Source: Chitinophagales bacterium (GTDB taxonomy: Bacteria > Bacteroidota > Bacteroidia > Chitinophagales > CAIOSU01). From it: a DNA stretch of 64,000 nucleotides. This document shows, one piece after another, positions 33,580 through 41,769 of the stretch. The notes under the pieces were generated by a model, which searched no databases, was not told the DNA's origin, and saw only the letters and a program-made list of their open reading frames with translations. The DNA is taken from assembly GCA_040877935.1 (NCBI GenBank), contig JBBDNB010000039.1, positions 209,062 to 273,061 on the forward strand, given 5' to 3'. How positions within the stretch are numbered: position 1 is the stretch's first letter; every line of letters starts with the position of its first letter. The translations under genes and the position numbers were made by a program.

Positions 33580-35376
33580 TCAGGATTTTTTGCGCTTGCG
33601 TTGGTTTTCGTCCAGAATGATTTTGCGCAAACGTATGGATTTTGGTGTCAATTCAACGTATTCATCAGCTTGAATATACTCCAAAGATTCTTCTAATGAA
33701 AATCGAATGGGCGGTGCAAGCTTGGCTTTGTCATCAGAACCAGAGGCACGCACATTGCTCAGTTTTTTGGCTTTGGTCACATTCACTACCAGGTCGTCAG
33801 CTCTGCTGTGTTCTCCAACTACCTGGCCGGCATATATTTCTTCCTGTGGGCCGATAAAAAACGAACCGCGGTCTTGTAATTTATCCATTCCATAAGCAAT
33901 AGAGGTGCCTGTTTCCATTGCAATAAGTGAGCCTTTGGTTCTTCCTTCAATCGGCCCTTTGTAGGGCTGAAATTCTTTAAAACGATGCGACATAATGGCC
34001 TCACCGGCAGTGGCGGTTAAAAGTCTATTTCTCAATCCAATAATTCCGCGCGATGGAATTTCAAACTCTAAAATAGTGCGGTCACCTTTTGGCACCATAC
34101 TCAGCATTTCGCCTTTTCTTTTGGTTACCAGCTCAATGGCTTTTCCCGATATTTCATCCGGTATATCTATTGTTAATTCTTCTACAGGCTCGCATTTTAC
34201 ACCATCAATTTCTTTTACGATAACCTGTGGTTGTCCTACTTGTAATTCATAGCCTTCTCTGCGCATGGTCTCAATCAATATTGACAAATGCAGGACTCCT
34301 CTTCCATAAACGGTAAATGAATCAGCAGAATCAGTTTCTTCTACCTGTAGTGCTAAATTTCTTTCGAGCTCTTTGTCCAGGCGCTCTTTGATATGGCGGG
34401 AAGTTACATATTTGCCTTCCTTGCCAAAAAATGGTGAATCATTGATGGTGAAAACCATACTCATTGTAGGCTCATCTATTGAAATACTTGGCAGTGCTTC
34501 AGGTTCTTCAAAATCTGCAATTGTATCGCCAATTTCAAATTGATCAATTCCTGTAATGGCACAGATATCACCGGGATGTACTTCAGAAACTTTAGCTTTT
34601 CCGAGGCCTTCAAAAATAAATAGTTCTTTGATCCTGACTTTTTGGATAGTTCCGTCTCTTTTAATCAAAGAAACAGGCATATTGTCTTTTAAAATTCCTC
34701 GTGTCAATCGGCCTACTGCAATTCGACCGGTATATGCTGAAAAATCCAGAGAGGTGATTTGAATTTGCAGATTTCCTTCTTTTACTTTTGGCGCTGGAAT
34801 TTGCTCTACTATTACATCCATCAGATAATGAATGTTTTCTTCAGGTTTTTGCCAATCAGATGACATCCAACCATTTTTGGCTGAGCCGTAAACCACTTCA
34901 AAGTTTAGCTGATCTTCACTGGCACCGAGGGTGTACATCAGGTCGAATACCAATTCGTAAACATCTTCAGGTTTGCAGTTTTCTTTATCTACTTTATTGA
35001 TAACTACAACCGGTTTTAAGCCCAGTTGAATGGCCTTGCTCAATACAAAACGCGTTTGAGGCATAGGTCCTTCAAAAGCATCAACAAGCAACACTACACC
35101 ATCGGCCATATTGAGTACTCTTTCAACCTCTCCGCCAAAATCTGCGTGACCCGGGGTGTCGATAATATTTATTTTGTGATCTTTGTATGTAATTGAGACA
35201 TTTTTGGATAAAATGGTAATGCCGCGTTCTTTTTCCAAATCATTGTTATCCATGATCAATTCACCCGGATTTTCATGCGTTTGGAATTGAGCTGTTTGGA
35301 TAAGCATTTTGTCCACAAGCGTTGTTTTGCCGTGATCAACGTGTGCAATAATTGCGATGTTTCTAATGGAAGTCAT
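33580..35376 (-). CDS. typA: Translational GTPase TypA/BipA
   Basis: A ribosome-binding GTPase involved in 50S assembly and stress or cold adaptation; 598 residues, the family norm. Seen: G1 AHVDHGKTTLVDKM, the switch region DLEKERGITILSKN, G3 DTPGHADFGGEVER, G4 NKVDKENCKPEDV, and the BipA-specific C-terminal QEEIYAGQVVGEHSRADDL. The start is set at 35376 (MTSIRNIAIIAHVDHG): a frame extension to 35448 exists, but a perfect -7 box lies inside it at 35399-35406, so it would not be transcribed. Confidence 0.97.
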   Translation of the reverse strand: MTSIRNIAIIAHVDHGKTTLVDKMLIQTAQFQTHENPGELIMDNNDLEKERGITILSKNVSITYKDHKINIIDTPGHADFGGEVERVLNMADGVVLLVDAFEGPMPQTRFVLSKAIQLGLKPVVVINKVDKENCKPEDVYELVFDLMYTLGASEDQLNFEVVYGSAKNGWMSSDWQKPEENIHYLMDVIVEQIPAPKVKEGNLQIQITSLDFSAYTGRIAVGRLTRGILKDNMPVSLIKRDGTIQKVRIKELFIFEGLGKAKVSEVHPGDICAITGIDQFEIGDTIADFEEPEALPSISIDEPTMSMVFTINDSPFFGKEGKYVTSRHIKERLDKELERNLALQVEETDSADSFTVYGRGVLHLSILIETMRREGYELQVGQPQVIVKEIDGVKCEPVEELTIDIPDEISGKAIELVTKRKGEMLSMVPKGDRTILEFEIPSRGIIGLRNRLLTATAGEAIMSHRFKEFQPYKGPIEGRTKGSLIAMETGTSIAYGMDKLQDRGSFFIGPQEEIYAGQVVGEHSRADDLVVNVTKAKKLSNVRASGSDDKAKLAPPIRFSLEESLEYIQADEYVELTPKSIRLRKIILDENQRKRKKS

Positions 35377-35398
35377 GTATAAATTTAATTTGAGGCTG

Positions 35399-35406
35399 CA
35401 AAGGTA
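35399..35406 (-). promoter_or_regulatory. -7 promoter box (TACCTTTG) of typA
   Basis: Exact TAnnTTTG on the minus strand, 23 bases before the typA ATG at 35376. It decides the start codon, because the longer in-frame extension would begin upstream of the promoter. Confidence 0.65.
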
Positions 35407-35439
35407 CTTCTTATTTATGTGAATAGAATTAAAAATTGC

Positions 35440-35456
35440 ATTTTGCAAAGCAAAAT
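35440..35456. repeat. Short inverted repeat in the typA / DksA-like divergent gap
   Basis: ATTTTGC, three A, GCAAAAT: a perfect 7-base inverted repeat. It lies between the typA promoter and the ATG of the DksA-like gene and could be an operator for either. Confidence 0.4.
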
Positions 35457-35465
35457 TTCATAGCA

Positions 35466-35801
35466 ATGGGGTTGTCAACTACTGAAAGAGCAAAAATCAA
35501 GGCCGAAATTGAGCGCCTGATCAAAACCTGTGAAGCTGATATTGTTGATTTAAAAGAACAGTGTAAGCCAATTGCTCCTGAAAATTCAATTGGCCGGGTC
35601 AGCAGAATGGAGGCCATTAATAGCAAGAGTGTGGCCGAAGCTGCATTGCGCAGGACACAAAACAAACTGAACACGTTAAAAGTTGCTGTAGAAAAAATAA
35701 AAGACCCCAATTTTGGAACATGCAAGCGATGTGGGGAAACCATTCAGGCAGGAAGGCTCATGCTTATGCCGGATAGTCCTTATTGTATTAAGTGTGCTTG
35801 A
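35466..35801 (+). CDS. TraR/DksA-family zinc-finger protein
   Basis: A 111-residue coiled-coil protein ending in a C4 zinc finger: CKRCGETIQAGRLMLMPDSP then YCIKC. The family binds the RNA polymerase secondary channel and works with ppGpp; shorter members may do other things. The ATG at 35466 is preferred to a TTG at 35436, because 35440-35456 forms an inverted repeat. The coiled coil lacks an obvious DxxDxA tip, so a canonical DksA role is not certain. Confidence 0.85.
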   Translation: MGLSTTERAKIKAEIERLIKTCEADIVDLKEQCKPIAPENSIGRVSRMEAINSKSVAEAALRRTQNKLNTLKVAVEKIKDPNFGTCKRCGETIQAGRLMLMPDSPYCIKCA

Positions 35802-35949
35802 AAGGGGTTGTAGAAAGGTTAGAGATAAGAAATTAGAAGGATGTACTTCACCAATTTCCCGCTTTTTACCCTTGTGCCTTGTATTGCCTGTCCATAAATT
35901 TATTGCTTTTACAATGATATGAGATTATATTTTGCGGCCTGTAATATTT

Positions 35950-36049
35950 TATATCTAAAAGCATATAATTCAACTGAAATTAAGAAAATTATATTCAATT
36001 GCATATAATTTACTAACTTAGATCATTATTATATCTAAAAGCATATAAT
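35950..36049 (+). promoter_or_regulatory. Three operator-like repeats at exact 40 bp spacing
   Basis: Three 20-base copies start at 35950, 35990 and 36030. The outer two are identical (TATATCTAAAAGCATATAAT); the middle one keeps the ends TATAT...GCATATAAT and differs in the centre. Each is a partial palindrome (TATAT/ATATA arms). Repeats start exactly 40 bases apart, about four helical turns, so bound proteins would lie on one DNA face. The last copy overlaps the hipB start codon. This is consistent with HipB autoregulation. Confidence 0.82.
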
Positions 36050-36257
36050 GGAGCAGTTAGCATCATTTGTAAAAGCACGTAGGAAAGAAGTCAATTTAAC
36101 CCAAGAAGAATTTGCAGAAAGAGCTGGAGTGGCACTTACAGTACTTAGAAAGATAGAACAGGGAAAAACGAATCTAAACATGGACAAGGTAAACCTGATA
36201 CTACGTATGTTCGGACACGAATTGGCTCCTGTTAAAAGTAAAGAGCTTAAACAATGA
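36048..36257 (+). CDS. hipB: HipB-like XRE antitoxin/repressor
   Basis: A 69-residue single helix-turn-helix domain: ASFVKARRKEVNLTQEEFAERAGVALTV and RKIEQGKTNLNMDKVNLIL. It closely resembles HipB proteins that repress and bind HipA-type kinases. Its start codon lies inside the third operator-like repeat, so self-repression is likely. Its stop overlaps the next gene by four bases (ATGA). Confidence 0.9.
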   Translation: MEQLASFVKARRKEVNLTQEEFAERAGVALTVLRKIEQGKTNLNMDKVNLILRMFGHELAPVKSKELKQ

Positions 36258-36589
36258 GACAGGGCAAAGTATTTTACAAAAATTATCTGGCAGGAATCAT
36301 CACTGAAACCAACGGAGGAGAGTATATATTTCAATACGATGATCAGTATGTGAAAAAACATCCAAAAGAATTCATCACTTTCACCATGCCAGTTACAAAT
36401 GAAGCGTATCACGACAAAAGACTTTTTCCATTTTTCGAGGGCTTGATACCTGAAGGCTGGCTGCTCGATATTGCTTCAGAAAACTGGAAAATTAATAAAA
36501 ACGACCGTATGGGTTTGCTGTTGGCCTGTTGCCAAAATTGTATTGGAGCAGTTAGTGTTGAACCAATAATTCAAGCAGATGAAGCATAA
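36254..36589 (+). CDS. hipS: HipS-like protein (free HipA N-terminal subdomain)
   Basis: A 111-residue protein equal to the HipA N-subdomain 1 only: KVFYKNYLAGIITETNGGEY, FTFTMPVTNEAYHDKRLFPF, FEGLIPEGWLLDIASENWKI, and the end CIGAVSVEPI. In classical HipA this region is fused to the kinase; here it is a separate gene, as in HipBST modules where HipS is the direct antitoxin of HipT. It overlaps hipB by 4 and hipT by 11 bases. Confidence 0.88.
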   Translation: MRQGKVFYKNYLAGIITETNGGEYIFQYDDQYVKKHPKEFITFTMPVTNEAYHDKRLFPFFEGLIPEGWLLDIASENWKINKNDRMGLLLACCQNCIGAVSVEPIIQADEA

Positions 36590-37523
36590 GTGTTTATACT
36601 GTTATAGACAAATTGAATCAGGTCAAGACTTTCATGAAAAGTGTGCCCAAGCGTTTTTTGGTGATTCAAAAGCCCCTTCTATTGAATATTCACTGGATGA
36701 AATGGATGAGCTGGCGAAGCGTGTAGTTGAGCGCAGTATTGCTGTTCCAGGTGTTCAGCCTAAATTATCTATGTCATTAGTAAGAAAAACCAAAGAAAGT
36801 GAAGATACACGATTAACTGTAATTGGTGCATTGGGAGGTCAATATATTTTCAAACCACCATCTGCTCATTTTCCCGAAATGCCACAGAACGAACACCTAA
36901 CAATGTGCATAGCAAAAGACTTTGGTATTAGGACCGTTCCATCATCATTGATTCGCTTGGCCTCAGGGGAACTTTCTTATATCACCAAAAGAGTTGATAG
37001 AACCCCATCGAATGAGAAAATACACATGATCGACATGTTTCAAATCACCGAAGCATTTGATAAGTACAAGAGTTCTTTGGAAAAAATCGGAAAAGCACTC
37101 GATTCTCATTCCGACAATACTTTATTGGATAAGGTATTTTATTTTGAGCTTGTACTTTTCTGTTTTCTTACAGGAAATAATGATATGCATTTAAAAAACT
37201 TCTCGATGATAGAAAGTCCTTCTGGTTGGGTGCTCGCTCCTGCATATGATTTGCTGAATGTAGCAATTATAATACCTGATGACAAAGAGGAACTTGCATT
37301 GACATTGGCAGGAAAGAAACGAAAATTGAAGCGAGCGCACTTTGAAGAACTTGGAAATAATTTAGGTCTTACTCAAAAGCAAACACAAGCAACATTCAAA
37401 AGAATGATTAAGAGCAAAGCAAAAGCATTTAGTTGGATTAATCGATCATTTTTATCCAGTGAAATGCAAACTGCCTATAAAGAAGTGCTTGAATCAAGAT
37501 ATAAGCAATTGGATTTAAAATAA
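36579..37523 (+). CDS. hipT: HipT-like serine/threonine kinase toxin with N-terminal zinc ribbon
   Basis: A 314-residue HipA-fold kinase without the N-subdomain. Seen: a small CxxC-x10-HxxC cluster at residues 5-22 (CLYC...HEKC), the glycine-rich loop RSIAVPGVQPKLSMS with candidate autophosphorylation serines 53 and 64, the ATP-lysine strand QYIFKPPSAHFPEMP with NEHLTM after it, the catalytic loop GNNDMHLKNFS near 198-208, and the metal-binding APAYDLLNV. E. coli HipT phosphorylates tryptophanyl-tRNA synthetase, whereas HipA targets GltX; the target here is unknown. Confidence 0.88.
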   Translation: MKHKCLYCYRQIESGQDFHEKCAQAFFGDSKAPSIEYSLDEMDELAKRVVERSIAVPGVQPKLSMSLVRKTKESEDTRLTVIGALGGQYIFKPPSAHFPEMPQNEHLTMCIAKDFGIRTVPSSLIRLASGELSYITKRVDRTPSNEKIHMIDMFQITEAFDKYKSSLEKIGKALDSHSDNTLLDKVFYFELVLFCFLTGNNDMHLKNFSMIESPSGWVLAPAYDLLNVAIIIPDDKEELALTLAGKKRKLKRAHFEELGNNLGLTQKQTQATFKRMIKSKAKAFSWINRSFLSSEMQTAYKEVLESRYKQLDLK

Positions 37524-37893
37524 TTTAGCTTTAAAGACATTGGGACATCACGACCATTCAGGCAAAAACCGGATTGAACCCTTGAATTTGAGAGAAGATT
37601 CCACCCCTCTGGTGTGTATTTGCAGCCCAGCTCCACCGCCTGCCCGACTGTGAATGAAATTCATTTCGGGCAGGCGGGACAAGCGGGCATTCGGACGGTC
37701 GTGCCTGGACAGTTTTCATAAGGAATGATAAATACATCATAACAAAAAAAACACAATATCACTATGTTTAGTCGGTATAGTTTAATCTTCACATTTACTT
37801 TAAAATGCTTAACAATACTTAACTTGAAGCCCTCATATGAATTGATAAATTTGCCATTGCTTTATTATTGTGCAAATATGAAACATGTAAAAT
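37524..37893. other. Intergenic region with nested inverted repeats
   Basis: These 370 bases between hipT and moxR hold no convincing gene. A GC-rich palindromic block (37549-37703, listed separately) sits in otherwise AT-rich DNA. The last 150 bases are AT-rich and should carry the promoter of the moxR-bat operon; no exact TAnnTTTG box is seen. Confidence 0.5.
37549..37703. repeat. Nested palindromic intergenic element
   Basis: Outer arms CACGACC (37549-37555) and GGTCGTG (37697-37703) enclose a perfect 11-base stem CCGCCTGCCCG/CGGGCAGGCGG (37636-37646 and 37667-37677), which encloses AATGAA-A-TTCATT. The core word GCCTGCCCGA/GGGCAGGC recurs in the repeat at 46416-46558. It is clearly GC-richer than its surroundings. 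Confidence 0.6.
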
Positions 37894-38901
37894 ATGGAAG
37901 AACAACAAAATGCCACGGTTGATATTCAGGCTTTAAATGAAAAAATAGAAAAGGAGAGTGCTTTTATAGAATTGATCCGAACAGAAGTAGGTAAGACTAT
38001 TATTGGTCAGAAATATATGCTCGATCGTTTGTTGCTTGCACTTTTGGCAAAAGGGCACATTCTGCTTGAAGGTGTTCCGGGACTTGCAAAAACGCTGGCC
38101 ATTAAATCTCTCGCGGCAGCTATTGACGGTAAATTCAGTCGTGTGCAGTTCACCCCCGATCTGCTTCCTGCCGATTTAGTCGGCACAATGATTTACAACC
38201 CCAAGAAAAATGAGTTCTCTGTAAAAAAAGGGCCTGTATTCGGTAATTTTATATTGGCAGATGAAATCAACCGTGCACCGGCAAAAGTGCAAAGTGCCTT
38301 GCTTGAGGCTATGGCAGAAAGGCAAATTACCATAGGCGAAGAAACTTTCCCACTGGAAGAGCCTTTCCTGGTGCTGGCTACCCAAAACCCCATTGAGCAA
38401 GAAGGAACTTACCCACTGCCCGAAGCTCAGGTTGACCGTTTTATGCTCAAAGTGGTGATCACCTACCCTGAAAAGGAAGAAGAGCGCCTGATTATTCGCA
38501 GTAATGTTAATTTGATAGCTCAAGAAATAAACAAAGTTGCCAGTATTGAGCAAATACTAAAAGCAAGGCAAGTGGTGCGCGAAGTATATATGGACGAAAA
38601 AATTGAGCAGTACATTCTCGATATCGTCTTTGCTTCAAGAAATCCCGAAAAATATGGCCTTGAAAAACTAAAACCACTGATTGCTTTTGGTGGATCGCCA
38701 CGTGCAAGTATCAACCTGGCATTGGCAGCAAAAGGCTATGCATTTATCAAAAGAAGAGGCTATGTAATACCTGAAGATGTGCGTGCCATTTGTAAAGATG
38801 TAATGCGCCACAGAATTGGACTTACATATGAAGCAGAAGCTGAAAATGTAAGCAGTGAAGACATTATCAATGAAATATTGAACAGCGTAGAAGTACCATA
38901 A
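37894..38901 (+). CDS. MoxR-family AAA+ ATPase
   Basis: A 335-residue AAA+ chaperone-like ATPase, first in the bat operon. Seen: Walker A LLEGVPGLAKTLAIK near residue 64, the MoxR signature RVQFTPDLLPADLVGT, Walker B ILADEINRAPAKVQSALLEAM, ATQNPIEQEGTYPLPEAQVDRF for sensor 1, and the C-terminal lid GGSPRASINLALAAKGYA. MoxR proteins work with VWA-domain partners, and the downstream DUF58, BatA and BatB proteins fit this. Confidence 0.95.
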   Translation: MEEQQNATVDIQALNEKIEKESAFIELIRTEVGKTIIGQKYMLDRLLLALLAKGHILLEGVPGLAKTLAIKSLAAAIDGKFSRVQFTPDLLPADLVGTMIYNPKKNEFSVKKGPVFGNFILADEINRAPAKVQSALLEAMAERQITIGEETFPLEEPFLVLATQNPIEQEGTYPLPEAQVDRFMLKVVITYPEKEEERLIIRSNVNLIAQEINKVASIEQILKARQVVREVYMDEKIEQYILDIVFASRNPEKYGLEKLKPLIAFGGSPRASINLALAAKGYAFIKRRGYVIPEDVRAICKDVMRHRIGLTYEAEAENVSSEDIINEILNSVEVP

Positions 38902-38918
38902 ATTAGGGAAAGTAGAGC

Positions 38919-39785
38919 ATGGATACACAGGAGCTGATCAAAAAAGTCAGGCGGATTGAGATTAAAACCAAGGGGCTCTCCAATCACATTTTCTCAGGAG
39001 AGTACCACACTGCGTTTAAGGGCAGGGGTATGTCTTTTAGCGAAGTGCGCGCCTATCAGTATGGCGATGATGTGAGAAGCATAGACTGGAATGTGACAGC
39101 AAGACTTGACGAGCCGCATGTCAAGGTTTTTGAAGAAGAAAGGGAGCTCACCATGATGCTGATGGTGGACATCAGTCGATCAGCATTTTTTGGAAGTACC
39201 GAAGCTTTTAAAAATCAAATTATTACCGAAGTATCTGCTGTACTCTCTTTTTCTGCTGTGCAGAACAATGATAAAGTGGGCATTATTTTTTTTAGCGACA
39301 AGGTTGAAAAATTCATTCCGCCCAAAAAAGGAAAGTCACATATTCTCAGAATAATTCGCGAATTGATAGAAACCAAACCTGAAAGCAAAGGCACTAATAT
39401 TTCCGAAGCACTTCAGTTTTTTAACAATATTCAAAAAAAGCGCAGCATTGTATTTCTATTGTCAGATTTTTTCGACAAAGATTTTCAGGATCCACTAAAA
39501 CTCGTTAAGAAAAAACACGATTTAGTAGCCATGCAAATTTACGATCCAATGGAAGAGCAGCTTCCGAATATTGGCCTGGTCAATGCTTATGATGCAGAAA
39601 CAGGCCAATACAAATGGCTGGATACTTCCAGTAAAAAGGTGAGAGCACAGCACAGGCAGTGGTTTGAAGAAAAAAGAGCACACACCAAAGCAGTGATGAT
39701 GCGTGCAGGTGTTGATTTTATTTCCCTGCGCAGCGATGAATCCTATGTGAATGCATTGTTGAAATTTTTTAAGAAAAGAATTTAA
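38919..39785 (+). CDS. DUF58-domain protein (VWA-like)
   Basis: A 288-residue cytoplasmic protein, the standard companion of MoxR. Seen: KTKGLSNHIFSGEYHTAFKG, the DUF58 hallmark GDDVRSIDWNVTARLDEPHVK, and a degenerate VWA MIDAS segment LMVDISRSAFFG, followed by GTNISEALQFF and IVFLLSDFFDKDF. It starts 17 bases after moxR and ends directly against the next GTG. Confidence 0.93.
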   Translation: MDTQELIKKVRRIEIKTKGLSNHIFSGEYHTAFKGRGMSFSEVRAYQYGDDVRSIDWNVTARLDEPHVKVFEEERELTMMLMVDISRSAFFGSTEAFKNQIITEVSAVLSFSAVQNNDKVGIIFFSDKVEKFIPPKKGKSHILRIIRELIETKPESKGTNISEALQFFNNIQKKRSIVFLLSDFFDKDFQDPLKLVKKKHDLVAMQIYDPMEEQLPNIGLVNAYDAETGQYKWLDTSSKKVRAQHRQWFEEKRAHTKAVMMRAGVDFISLRSDESYVNALLKFFKKRI

Positions 39786-40772
39786 GTGAAAGACTTATTC
39801 AGATACAATATATTATGGGCATGCGGATTGCTACTTTTCATTGGTGGAATGCTTTCACCTTTAGAAGCTATGGCTCAATTGCGTTTGAAAGCAGAGCTTG
39901 AGCGCGATTCAATTCTTATAGGTGAGCAGATTCGTTTAAAATACACCGCACTTAGAAGTGATAAAGAGGAAATAGAATGGCCGGCTTTTGTAAAGAAAAT
40001 CAAAACAGCTGATGGCAGTGAAATAGAGATTATTGACCAAAGCGAACTTAAAATAATCAATGAAGATGGCGGTCAGGTTCGCGAAGAGCAGGAGTTTATA
40101 ATTACTGCATTTGATTCCGGCTATTATGTGATTCCACCCGCAGTATTTTCCTGGAAAAAAGAAACCGACACAAGTTGGAGAAAAGAAGACAGTGAAGCCT
40201 TGCTATTAAGTGTTTATACTGTGGATACAGATGCTGAAAGCGGGCCAAAGGCATTGAAAGACCCTTTGGATATGCCCTTCAAAATTGCTGAAATAAAATA
40301 TCAACTGATGATTGCTGCATTGGTACTTTTGCTTTTAATAGCGGCATACATCTGGTGGAAAAAACGACCTAAAAAAGAACCCGTAGTACCTGAGCCTGAA
40401 CCCGAACCGGAAATTCCACCCTACCAGAAAGCCATGCAAAGAATGAAATTGCTGGAAGAAAAGAAATTGTGGCAATCGGGCGAGATCAAGGCCTTTTACT
40501 CTGAGCTTTCAGAAATATTAAGAGGCTACATGGAGGAACGCTATGATTTCCCTGCACTTGAAAGTACTACTGATGAAATAACCGAACGACTTTACCGCAA
40601 AGACATTGATCGCCAACTTAAGATCAGCGTGAAAGAATTTCTTGTACTTTCTGACTTGGTAAAATTTGCTAAATCAATGCCACAGGAGGATGAACACCGT
40701 CAGAGTTTTAAAGTGGTGCTGGAATTTTTAAGATCAACCAAACCCCAAGAGAAGGAGGATAACAATGCTTAG
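39786..40772 (+). CDS. BatD-like membrane protein of the bat operon
   Basis: A 328-residue protein with an N-terminal signal segment ending SPLEAMAQ, a beta-rich periplasmic domain (LRLKAELERDSILIGEQIRLKY), one membrane helix near 176-195 (LMIAALVLLLLIAAYIWW), then a proline/glutamate-rich stretch and a helical cytoplasmic tail (ILRGYMEERYDFPALESTTDEI). The tail resembles the C-terminus of the later BatD protein (SLWGYLSDRLNIPAAELS), which suggests these two are paralogues. GTG start one base after the DUF58 stop. Overlaps batA by 8 bases. Confidence 0.8.
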   Translation: MKDLFRYNILWACGLLLFIGGMLSPLEAMAQLRLKAELERDSILIGEQIRLKYTALRSDKEEIEWPAFVKKIKTADGSEIEIIDQSELKIINEDGGQVREEQEFIITAFDSGYYVIPPAVFSWKKETDTSWRKEDSEALLLSVYTVDTDAESGPKALKDPLDMPFKIAEIKYQLMIAALVLLLLIAAYIWWKKRPKKEPVVPEPEPEPEIPPYQKAMQRMKLLEEKKLWQSGEIKAFYSELSEILRGYMEERYDFPALESTTDEITERLYRKDIDRQLKISVKEFLVLSDLVKFAKSMPQEDEHRQSFKVVLEFLRSTKPQEKEDNNA

Positions 40773-41769
40773 TTGGTGGAACAATGTCAGCTTTGCCAAT
40801 CCAGAAGCTTTTTGGCTTTTGCTTATTCCTCTTTTTATTTTGCTCAGATGGGGATTTGGGCATCGCAATCAGTTTGCGCGAATGCGTTTTTCCACTTTGG
40901 AAAGCAGCGAAAGAATGCCTTTTAATTTTAAGGGATTTGCCCGTACCTGGCTCTTTGTATTGCGTGTATTGGCCTTATGTCTGCTGATTACAGCAATGGC
41001 ACGACCACAGTCCACTATGAAAGAAGAAAACATCAGCACAGAAGGGATAGATATTGTCATTTCCATTGATGTTTCCGGCTCTATGCTTGCGCGTGACTTT
41101 AAGCCCGACCGGCTTGAGGCCTGCAAGGAAGTAGCTGCTGATTTTGTGGATGCCCGCGAAAATGACCGCATGGGACTGGTGGTTTTTGCCGGAGAAAGCT
41201 TTACCCAAACACCTATTACTACAGATCATAAAGTGCTGAAAACACAATTGGCAGCACTAAAAGATGGTATGATAGAGGATGGCACCGCTATTGGTATGGG
41301 TTTGGCTACTGCTGTCAATCGACTGAAAGACAGTGAGGCTGAAAGTAAGGTGATTATACTTTTGACAGATGGCGTGAATAATGCGGGATCAATTGATCCG
41401 GTAACAGCGGCTGATATTGCTAAAAAATATGGTTGTAGAGTTTATACCATTGGAGTGGGCTCACAGGGTGAAGCCCCTTTTCCATTCTCATTTGGAGGTA
41501 GAACAGTGTACAGAAATGTAGAAGTGGAAATTGATGAGGAATTGCTGAAAGAGATTGCAAAGAAAACGGGCGGAAATTATTACCGCGCAGTGGACAGAGA
41601 GAGTTTGCAAAATATTTATAAAGAAATTGACAAACTGGAAAAAACTAAAATTGAAGTAGCTACCCTGCAACGCGTTTCAGAGGAATTTTACCCTCTGCTT
41701 TTCATTGCAGGATTGTTGCTGTTTTTTGAATTGTTTTTGCGTTACTTAATCTTAAGAAGTATTCCCTGA
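40765..41769 (+). CDS. batA: VWA-domain membrane protein BatA
   Basis: A 334-residue protein with two N-terminal membrane helices (about 9-25 and 55-75), a VWA domain whose intact MIDAS motif DVSGSM lies near residue 100, plus GTAIGMGLATAVNRL and LLTDGVNNAGSI, and a C-terminal membrane helix. The VWA domain should face the cytoplasm or periplasm depending on topology. In Bacteroides the Bat proteins affect aerotolerance. It ends at the base where batB begins. Confidence 0.93.
   Translation: MLSWWNNVSFANPEAFWLLLIPLFILLRWGFGHRNQFARMRFSTLESSERMPFNFKGFARTWLFVLRVLALCLLITAMARPQSTMKEENISTEGIDIVISIDVSGSMLARDFKPDRLEACKEVAADFVDARENDRMGLVVFAGESFTQTPITTDHKVLKTQLAALKDGMIEDGTAIGMGLATAVNRLKDSEAESKVIILLTDGVNNAGSIDPVTAADIAKKYGCRVYTIGVGSQGEAPFPFSFGGRTVYRNVEVEIDEELLKEIAKKTGGNYYRAVDRESLQNIYKEIDKLEKTKIEVATLQRVSEEFYPLLFIAGLLLFFELFLRYLILRSIP

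Noticed and set aside
35377..35448. N-terminal extension of typA
   Set aside because: A perfect -7 promoter box lies inside it at 35399-35406, and family members start at MTSIRNIAI-like sequence.
35950..36049. CRISPR or iteron origin
   Set aside because: Only three copies with a diverged middle one, placed exactly at a hipB start, fit an operator array better than a replication origin; no rep gene is present.
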